64,000 nucleotides of DNA, taken from Synaphobranchus kaupii. Taxonomy: Eukaryota; Chordata; Actinopteri; Anguilliformes; Synaphobranchidae. The notes below the pieces were generated by a model that saw only the letters and a program-made list of their open reading frames with translations, searched no databases and was not told the DNA's origin. This document shows positions 55,801 to 64,000 of this stretch, piece after piece; position 1 is the first letter of the stretch, and each line of letters begins with the position of its first letter. The stretch spans positions 3,456,676 through 3,520,675 of the forward strand of contig JAINUF010000027.1 in the NCBI GenBank assembly GCA_029718625.1, given 5' to 3'. A program made the translations under genes and the position numbers.

Positions 55801-58800
55801 GTGCGTGCGTACCCCAACCCAAAAGTGCGTGCGGACCCCAACCCAAAAGTGCGTGCGGACCCCAACCCAAAAGTGCGTGCGGACCCCAACCCAAAAGTGC
55901 GTGCGGACCCCAACCGAAAAGTGCGTGCGGACCCCAACCCAAAAGTGCGTGCGGACCCCAACCCAAAAGTGCGTGCGGACCCCAACCCAAAAGTGCGTGC
56001 GGACCCCAACCCAAAAGTGCGTGCGGACCCCAACCGAAAAGTGCGTGCGGACCCCAACCCAAAAGTGCGTGCGGACCCCAACCGAAAAGTGCGTGCGGAC
56101 CCCAACCGAAAAGTGCGTGCGGACCCCAACCCAAAAGTGCGTGCGGACCCCAACCCAAAAGTGCGTGCGGACCCCAACCCAAAAGTGCGTGCGGACCCCA
56201 ACCGAAAAGTGCGTGCGGACCCCAACCGAAAAGTGCGTGCGGACCCCAACCCAAAAGTGCGTGCGGACCCCAACCCAAAAGTGCGTGCGGACCCCAACCC
56301 AAAAGTGCGTGCGGACCCCAACCCAAAAGTGCGTGCGGACCCCAACCCAAAAGTGCGTGCGGACCCCAACCCAAAAGTGCGTGCGGACCCCAACCCAAAA
56401 GTGCGTGCGGACCCCAACCCAAAAGTGCGTGCGGACCCCAACCGAAAAGTGCGTGCGGACCCCAACCCAAAAGTGCGTGCGGACCCCAACCCAAAAGTGC
56501 GTGCGGACCCCAACCCAAAAGTGCGTGCGGACCCCAACCGAAAAGTGCGTGCGGACCCCAACCCAAAAGTGCGTGCGGACCCCAACCCAAAAGTGCGTGC
56601 GGACCCCAACCCAAAAGTGCGTGCGGACCCCAACCGAAAAGTGCGTGCGGACCCCAACCCAAAAGTGCGTGCGGACCCCAACCGAAAAGTGCGTGCGGAC
56701 CCCAACCCAAAAGTGCGTGCGGACCCCAACCCAAAAGTGCGTGCGGACCCCAACCCAAAAGTGCGTGCGGACCCCAACCCAAAAGTGCGTGCGGACCCCA
56801 ACCGAAAAGTGCGTGCGGACCCCAACCCAAAAGTGCGTGCGGACCCCAACCCAAAAGTGCGTGCGGACCCCAACCCAAAAGTGCGTGCGGACCCCAACCC
56901 AAAAGTGCGTGCGGACCCCAACCCAAAAGTGCGTGCGGACCCCAACCCAAAAGTGCGTGCGGACCCCAACCCAAAAGTGCGTGCGGACCCCAACCGAAAA
57001 GTGCGTGCGGACCCCAACCCAAAAGTGCGTGCGGACCCCAACCCAAAAGTGCGTGCGGACCCCAACCCAAAAGTGCGTGCGGACCCCAACCCAAAAGTGC
57101 GTGCGGACCCCAACCCAAAAGTGCGTGCGGACCCCAACCCAAAAGTGCGTGCGGACCCCAACCCAAAAGTGCGTGCGGACCCCAACCCAAAAGTGCGTGC
57201 GGACCCCAACCGAAAAGTGCGTGCGGACCCCAACCGAAAAGTGCGTGCGGACCCCAACCCAAAAGTGCGTGCGGACCCCAACCCAAAAGTGCGTGCGGAC
57301 CCCAACCCAAAAGTGCGTGCGGACCCCAACCCAAAAGTGCGTGCGGACCCCAACCGAAAAGTGCGTGCGGACCCCAACCGAAAAGTGCGTGCGGACCCCA
57401 ACCCAAAAGTGCGTGCGGACCCCAACCCAAAAGTGCGTGCGGACCCCAACCGAAAAGTGCGTGCGGACCCCAACCCAAAAGTGCGTGCGGACCCCAACCC
57501 AAAAGTGCGTGCGGACCCCAACCCAAAAGTGCGTGCGGACCCCAACCCAAAAGTGCGTGCGGACCCCAACCCAAAAGTGCGTGCGGACCCCAACCCAAAA
57601 GTGCGTGCGGACCCCAACCCAAAAGTGCGTGCGGACCCCAACCCAAAAGTGCGTGCGGACCCCAACCCAAAAGTGCGTGCGGACCCCAACCCAAAAGTGC
57701 GTGCGGACCCCAACCCAAAAGTGCGTGCGGACCCCAACCCAAAAGTGCGTGCGGACCCCAACCCAAAAGTGCGTGCGGACCCCAACCCAAAAGTGCGTGC
57801 GGACCCCAACCCAAAAGTGCGTGCGGACCCCAACCCAAAAGTGCGTGCGGACCCCAACCCAAAAGTGCGTGCGGACCCCAACCCAAAAGTGCGTGCGGAC
57901 CCCAACCCAAAAGTGCGTGCGGACCCCAACCCAAAAGTGCGTGCGGACCCCAACCCAAAAGTGCGTGCGGACCCCAACCCAAAAGTGCGTGCGGACCCCA
58001 ACCCAAAAGTGCGTGCGGACCCCAACCCAAAAGTGCGTGCGGACCCCAACCCAAAAGTGCGTGCGGACCCCAACCCAAAAGTGCGTGCGGACCCCAACCC
58101 AAAAGTGCGTGCGGACCCCAACCCAAAAGTGCGTGCGGACCCCAACCCAAAAGTGCGTGCGGACCCCAACCCAAAAGTGCGTGCGGACCCCAACCCAAAA
58201 GTGCGTGCGGACCCCAACCCAAAAGTGCGTGCGGACCCCAACCCAAAAGTGCGTGCGGACCCCAACCCAAAAGTGCGTGCGGACCCCAACCCAAAAGTGC
58301 GTGCGGACCCCAACCCAAAAGTGCGTGCGGACCCCAACCCAAAAGTGCGTGCGGACCCCAACCCAAAAGTGCGTGCGGACCCCAACCCAAAAGTGCGTGC
58401 GGACCCCAACCCAAAAGTGCGTGCGGACCCCAACCCAAAAGTGCGTGCGGACCCCAACCCGTTAAAATGGCACCATCTTGTGGTCAAAATGTGGTAGTAC
58501 TGTTATATACAAGGATATGAGATGGCCAACTTCAAACTCTAATTAAACTTCATGGGGGGATTTAACCATCACCATTTTCACTGTTTATATTTATAAATAT
58601 ATGCAGAAATAATAATCCAAGTCACAGCTTCTCATGTGTTTTCCCGCATAATTTATGCTAACAGATATTGGTGATTTTAAACATGTTTCAACCTCTCTTT
58701 TTCACTCCAGCTTTTCTGCAGCAATTGTGGCCCCGGTTTATCTGTGTGCAAACCCAGTGCGTACGTTCTGAAGTGTGCCGGTGTCCCAGGTGCAGTGGTA

Positions 58801-59186
58801 TGTATATTTTTATGTCTCAGACTCAGGTCCCAGGGCCTCGTTGTCACGACTTTGGCCTGGTTCATATCTCAACACTTGTGAATTGTAGTATCAGAATCCA
58901 TGTCAAGAACTAGGCCCGTTACAGGTGTCGAGAATTTACGGCAGATACAAGTCTTAAGGCCTCAGAGTGCGACCAGCAGCTGCAACAAGCCTTAAGACCG
59001 TCTGGAATCTGCCCTGGGTGGATCCATGACCCAAAACCTCTGAAATCTGTGCCGTCCTAGGCTCATAATTGGTGAAATTGTGGCCACATGGCCAATAAAA
59101 CTAACCGTTTGGTAAATAATGAAGAATTCAAAGACAAAGCAAATGATAACGAGCCAAACCTGCATTGTGTTAAGGAAAAAATTTAA

Positions 59187-59490
59187 CTTGCGTTCAATTA
59201 CCTAATTAGGAGCCTAATCACCTGAGTTGTTACTTCTTCTTTGTAATTGTTTGCAATATAACACAATGAGCATAATGAACATGGGTTTTTTTTCTTCTTC
59301 ATGGCATGCATAGCTATTGCTAACATAACGTGGCTTAAGAGAGTAAAGATTTTAAAGTGTTCTCTCTATACAATAAAAACACCTAATTAAGAAAAAATAA
59401 CAGCTTGTTAAAATTCTGGTATTGCAATTGTGGTTGGAACGAAAACCAGCATACACAGGGGTACTCCAGGACCAGGGTTGGGAACCACTG
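59187..59490 (-). mobile_element. degenerate hAT/SINE-like repeat inside U14
   Basis: Same embedded segment, ending GGAACCACTG at 59490. Confidence 0.45.
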
Positions 59491-61785
59491 ATATAGAGGA
59501 TACAAGAGTTTGGCAATCTCAACAAGCCTGCCAAGTTTGGTGATTCTAGGCCAAACCAGCTCATGGGAATTTTAGGTGAAAGGGGAGAAAAAAAGAAAAA
59601 AAAAGAATCTGAACAAAAACAATAGGGTACCAGCAGCTACGTCCCCTAATAAACAAGCAAACTGCTGGCTATTAGCTTTGCAGCTGCAATTACTGGGATT
59701 ATTATAAATTGCTGTGTAGCATTCTCTGTGTGGTCTTTTCAGCAGGTGATCTGTTCGGTAGTGCAGCATCGTGTCATATGACTCTATAAGATCTGTTTTG
59801 AGTTTGAGAGAGAGCATGTCTCTGACAGGAATTGTATCTCATTGAAACTAGAGCAAGAGAACAAGATCTATGCAGATGCAGTCAGTAAATGTGGGCCATA
59901 GACTATATCTACTGCTGTCTTTCCTTACCAGCTCTGCTGATTAAATTATACTGAGTCAGCTCGGAGTCCATCCACAGGACTCGGACCAGTTTTTTTAAAC
60001 GGACTTATCTTGCTGCAGACCTTCTCCAGTTGAGTAACAGAATCAGCAATAGCAGCAGAGTGTCTAGTTTTTGGTGTCAGAGCTAGTATTCATATCAAAG
60101 AATATGGCCATGCTTGGCACAAAATGGTGACGTTATCTGTAGTGCCACCTTTTCCAGGAGAGACGGATACCATCTAGGCGCCGGTGTGGTAGTGTTAGCT
60201 TTCACAGTGCGGGAGGCATGTCCACTCTACTGGACATGTACAGGCCTGCTACACATTTGTCTAGTACGACATTTCTATTTCTTCAGTGTGTGAAGCATCT
60301 CTGTCAGCTCTTGCAGTTGTAAATCTGAGTCTCAGTGTGACTATGAATACATAACCAATGCCTTTTTCTGCCTGAAATATTATAGTGCAATGTGAGTGTG
60401 TGTATACATCACGTTCTGTACAGTTATTTGTAGTGTAATTGACCCCTGGTTCTGCGTAGGGTAACAAGATCTGAGAATGGCTGGTAGCTCACAGAACATA
60501 GCTAGCTATAGCTCAGCCCGCTCCCTACACATTAACATCTCACACTTTTCTGACCAGACGTCTTCTACTCTTACTCTGAAAAAATACCATGCACTGTGTG
60601 CATCACAAGACTCCAAAAATGCATCCTCCTTTCCTCCACTACCACCTCCTCTCCTCCGGCCCCAGAAGCCGATCTTTGTGTCCTAATCTAATATTGCTGA
60701 TTACATATTAATGGTTACATATTAATTAAATGACGCAAACCGCAATGTCAGGTACACTTTATGCTGTACGTGCAACTACTTGTACTTTTGCATACTTCCG
60801 GGTAGGAGATGAGTGGAGGTGAGGAGCGAGGAATATTGGGACTCACCCTCTGTGGTGCTAGCTGCTGGCAGCTACCCCATTGTTGATTTTCAACAATGCA
60901 TTTGTCTGTGTGATTCTGCATTTGTGAATGCACCCTGGTTTGCTCCTGCTCACGTCAACCAATCACATGCACACACTGGCTGTGTCACATGCACAGTGTG
61001 TGTAACATGTTTTGTGGTCTTCCTCAGTGAGGAGGGAATGAGAGTGGATTTTGTAGTAGTAAATTGGATAATTGCGGAACGGGATTGAATGATTGAATGA
61101 GTGGTTGGTACTCATGGGGGAATTGATTGATTGAAGTGGGGACGCAAGGGGCTGGGTTTCCTGAGGGAATAAATGGAACGCACCTGGAGTGAAAGGGGAG
61201 AATTGACGGAGGGTGAGCGAGAGAGGGTGGCTTGCCTCTGAGCTCCCGAAATGTTTGACAGTGTATTTTCTTTTCGTTTGGTTTATTAAGTTTGGTTAGC
61301 TTTTATTTCTGTGCGAATGTGTTGTGTTGTGTGTACGGTGGCGTACTGCAGAGCCGGTCAGTGCGACGGAGCCAGTGGAACCGGGGATATTGTGATGAGC
61401 TTTTGCTGGGGGAAACGACTTCCCCTAGACTGTAAAGAATGTGTTTGCGCCGTACTTGAGCACAGCGTGCATGGATCCCAGACCGGTGTGAGCGGGGAAC
61501 TGAGTGGCAGAGGGTGTGTACGTCTCTCCCTTGCCTAGAGTCGGTGTCCTGTGGCGTGACCGGCGAGTGTGATGAGGGCGAAGGCCTGTGACCTGAGGCT
61601 CGCCCGAGTGGGGGACAGGCATAAACCCCGTTGGCGACCACCAAAGAGTGGCGAAGCTGTCCCATTGTGTGTTGCATGTGTATGGTTATTTGTTTGGCCT
61701 GTATTTTTCTTTTATTTGGTGGTAGTCCTCCAAGTGGTGTGGGCAGGACTCCACTACTTTGTGTGTGTGAGTGTGTGTGTGTGTG

Positions 61786-61896
61786 CGTGTAGACTTTTGA
61801 GGGGGGGTGCATGTTGACTTTTGAGGGGGGGGCGCGTGTAGACTTTTGGGGGGGGGCGTGTAGACTTTTGAGGGGGGGGGGCGCGTGTAGACTTTT
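61786..61896 (-). repeat. poly-G/CGTGTAG minisatellite in U14, 5 units
   Basis: Same five units as in U5, with one G fewer in one run and one more in the next. Confidence 0.9.
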
Positions 61897-61936
61897 AGAC
61901 TACCACATTTTGACCACAAGATGGTGCCATTTTAAC

Positions 61937-62065
61937 AGATTGTTGAAATGGCACCATCTAGTGGTCAAAATGTGGTAGTACTATATGTGATATACATCTC
62001 ATATCCTTGTATTTCACATAGTACTACCACATTTTGACCACAAGATGGTGCCAATTCAACTATCT
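61937..62065. repeat. J6: 129-bp palindromic spacer
   Basis: Same as J2 and exactly 35,110 bp away from it. Confidence 0.8.
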
Positions 62066-64000
62066 GTTAAAATGGCACCATCTTGTGGTCAAAATGTGGT
62101 AGTACTGTTATATACAAGGATATGAGATGGCCAACTTCAAACTCTAATTAAACTTCATGGGGGGATTTAACCATCACCATTTTCACTGTGCATATTTATA
62201 AATATATGAAGAAATAATAATCCAAGTCACAGCTTCTCATGTGTTTTCCCGCATAATTTATGCTAACAGATATTGGTGATTTTAAACATGTTTCAACCTC
62301 TCTTTTTCACTCCAGCTTTTCTGCAGCCCCGCAAGCAATTGTGGCCCCGGTTTATCTGTGTGCAAACCCAGTGCGTACGTTCTGAAGTGTGCCGGTGTCC
62401 CAGGTGCAGTGGTATGTATATTTTATGTCTCAGACTCAGGTCCCAGGGCCTCGTTGTCACGACTTTGGCCTGGTTCATATCTCAACACTTGTGAATTGTA
62501 GTATCAGAATCCATGTCAAGAACTAGGCCCGTTACAGGTGTCGAGAATTTACGGCAGATACAAGTCTTAAGGTCTCAGAGTGCGACCAGCAGCTGCAAGC
62601 CTTAAGACCGTCTGGAATCTGCCCTGGGTGGATCCATGACCCAAAACCTCTGAAATCTGTGCCGTCCTAGGCTCATAATTGGTGAAATTGTGGCCACATG
62701 GCCAATAAAACTAACCGTTTGGTAAATAATGAAGAATTCAAAGACAAAGCAAATGATAACTAGCCAAACCTGCATTGTGTTAAGGAAAAAATTTAACTTG
62801 CGTTCAATTACCTAATTAGGAGCCTAATCACCTGAGTTGTTACTTCTTCTTTGTAATTGTTTGCAATATAACACAATGAGCATAATGAACATGGGTTTTT
62901 TTTTCTTCTTCATGGCATGCATAGCTATTGCTAACATAACGTGGCTTAAGAGAGTAAAGATTTTAAAGTGTTCTCTCTATACAATAAAAACACCTAATTA
63001 AGAAAAAATAACAGCTTGTTAAAATTCTGGTATTGCAATTGTGGTTGGAACGAAAACCAGCATACACAGGGGTACTCCAGGACCAGGGTTGGGAACCACT
63101 GATATAGAGGATACAAGGGTTTGGCAATCTCAACAAGCCTGCCAAGTTTGGTGATTCTAGGCCAAACCAGCTCATGGGAATTTTAGGTGAAAGGGGAGAA
63201 AAAAAGAAAAAAAAAAGAAAAAAAAAGAATCTGAACAAAAACAATAGGGTACCAGCAGCTACGTCCCCTAATAAACAAGCAAACTGCTGGCTATTAGCTT
63301 TGCAGCTGCAATTACTGGGATTATTATAAATTGCTGTGTAGCTTTCTCTGTGTGGTCTTTTCAGCAGGTGATCTGTTCGGTAGTGCAGCATCGTGTCATA
63401 TGACTCTATAAGATCTGGTTTGAGTTTGAGAGAGAGCATGTCTCTGACAGGAATTGTCTCTCATTGAAACTAGAGCAAGAGAACAAGATCTATGCAGATG
63501 CAGTCAGTAAATGTGGGCCATAGACTATATCTACTGCTGTCTTTCCTTACCAGCTCTGCTGATTAAATTATACTGAGTCAGCTCGGAGTCCATCCACAGG
63601 ACTCGGACCAGTGGTTTTAAACGGACTTATCTTGCTGCAGACCTTCTCCAGTTGAGTAACAGAATCAGCAATAGCAGCAGAGTGTCTAGTTTTTGGTGTC
63701 AGAGCTAGTATTCATATCAAAGAATATGGCCATGCTTGGCACAAAATGGTGACGTTATCTGTCGTGCCACCTTTTCCAGGAGAGACGGATACCATCTAGG
63801 CGCCGGTGTGGTAGTGTTAGCTTTCACAGTGCGGGAGGCATGTCCACTCTACTGGACATGTACAGGCCTGCTACACATTTGTCTAGTACGACATTTCTAT
63901 TTCTTCAGTGTGTGAAGCATCTCTGTCAGCTCTTGCAGTTGTAAATCTGAGTCTCAGTGTGACTATGAATACATAACCAATGCCTTTTTCTGCCTGAAAT
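62066..64000 (-). mobile_element. U15: M-type TIR element, minus orientation, cut by window end
   Basis: Right TIR 62066-62216, M markers (ATACAAGGGTTTGG, longer A-rich tract, GTAGCTTTCTCTG, GATCTGGTTTGAG). It is parallel to U6 apart from small changes (AAGGTCTCAGAG at 62570, one extra T near 62897). By analogy with U6 its left end, outside the window, should carry the 536-bp insertion. Confidence 0.8.
62797..63101 (-). mobile_element. degenerate hAT/SINE-like repeat inside U15
   Basis: Same embedded segment, ending GGGAACCACTG at 63101. Confidence 0.45.

Larger units (their letters stand above)
47683..58460 (-). repeat. A6: 10.8-kb 24-bp minisatellite array with internal higher-order structure
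   Basis: Seven 20-bp units (47683-47822) are followed by about 442 direct 24-bp units and one inverted unit, ending at the U14 right TIR. Units to about 49100 and from about 57460 onward are uniform. The interior mixes CCC and CCG forms in non-random order. Rare variants include CGACCC (six units, 48740-48905), AAAAATGCG (two adjacent units near 49710-49750), TGTGTGCGG (49363), GAGCCC (49922) and GCGTACCCC (54345, 55808). Apart from one extra C near 49182 and the inverted segment, spacing is exactly 24 bp. All six frames stay open for more than 10 kb. The resulting 3,500-3,626-codon ORFs are artefacts of unit composition. Confidence 0.97.
58461..61936 (-). mobile_element. U14: S-type TIR element, minus orientation, left TIR mostly deleted
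   Basis: Right TIR 58461-58611. It follows U5 base for base at an offset of 35,110 bp, including the ATGCAGAAAT variant, the five-unit minisatellite (61786-61896) and the same fusion GACTTTTAGACTACCAC that removes most of the left TIR. Only G-run lengths differ around 61827-61857. Confidence 0.8.

Noticed and set aside
7643..58520. Very long ORFs (up to 3,626 codons) across the 24-bp arrays on both strands
   Set aside because: All six frames are open simultaneously because of unit length and composition; starts and stops lie in flanking repeat DNA, and the peptides are 8-residue periodic with no domain. There is no promoter, splice or homology support.
1..64000. Bacterial or viral origin, operons, ribosome binding sites
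   Set aside because: No gene of any kind with prokaryotic spacing; microsatellites, macrosatellite structure and nested TIR elements point to a eukaryotic genome.

Overview
The window is eukaryotic, non-coding, almost wholly repetitive DNA. I recognise no protein-coding gene, tRNA or rRNA. It is most likely from a vertebrate, probably a fish. The reasons are a degenerate hAT/SINE-like segment starting CAGTGGTTCCCAACCC inside every copy, long CA/TG microsatellites, terminal-inverted-repeat (TIR) elements, and two runs of exactly 500 N typical of scaffolded long-read assemblies. The species assignment is inference.

The window is built from two components. (1) A ~3.8 kb element ('unit', U1-U15) with ~150 bp TIRs starting GTTAAAATGGCACCATC. 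It has a poly-C/CTACACG minisatellite and a CA microsatellite near its left end and no recognisable transposase. Neighbouring units are often separated by a ~129 bp palindromic spacer (J1-J6). (2) Six arrays (A1-A6) of a 24-bp GC-rich minisatellite, GTGCGTGCGG followed by a C/A-rich 14-mer. The arrays total about 27.2 kb, roughly 42% of the window. The unit is a multiple of three with no stop in any frame, so every array is open in all six frames and produces spurious ORFs of up to 3,626 codons.

Layout: U1 (1-3782, +), J1, U2 (3912-7702, +), A1 (7703-10366), U3 partial (10367-11432, +), A2 (11433-14690), U4 partial (14691-16256, +), N gap 1 (16257-16756), A3 (16757-23350). All units are then on the minus strand: U5 (23351-26826), J2, U6 (26956-30738), J3, U7 right end (30866-31170), A4 (31171-32358), U8 (32359-35778) fused to U9 (35779-39447), J4, U10 right end (39575-39879), A5 (39880-42626), U11 (42627-45122), N gap 2 (45123-45622), U12 (45623-47251), J5, U13 right end (47378-47682), A6 (47683-58460), U14 (58461-61936), J6, U15 (62066-64000, cut by the window end).

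The minus-strand part is a composite higher-order repeat: S-type unit, M-type unit, short right end, 24-bp array, then the next S-type unit. M-type units (U6, U9, U12) carry a 536-bp TIR insertion with a 7-bp target duplication inside the left TIR, and have lost most of the poly-C minisatellite. Arrays always touch the outer edge of a right TIR. Where the far end is preserved they have a 20-bp variant unit there. In three cases the far end starts exactly at a body sequence that looks like the ancestral seed of the array. The biology is therefore tandem amplification of a non-autonomous DNA element into a macrosatellite, with repeated birth and expansion of an internal minisatellite. Both the orientation switch at gap 1 and the overlapping flanks at gap 2 may be assembly artefacts.
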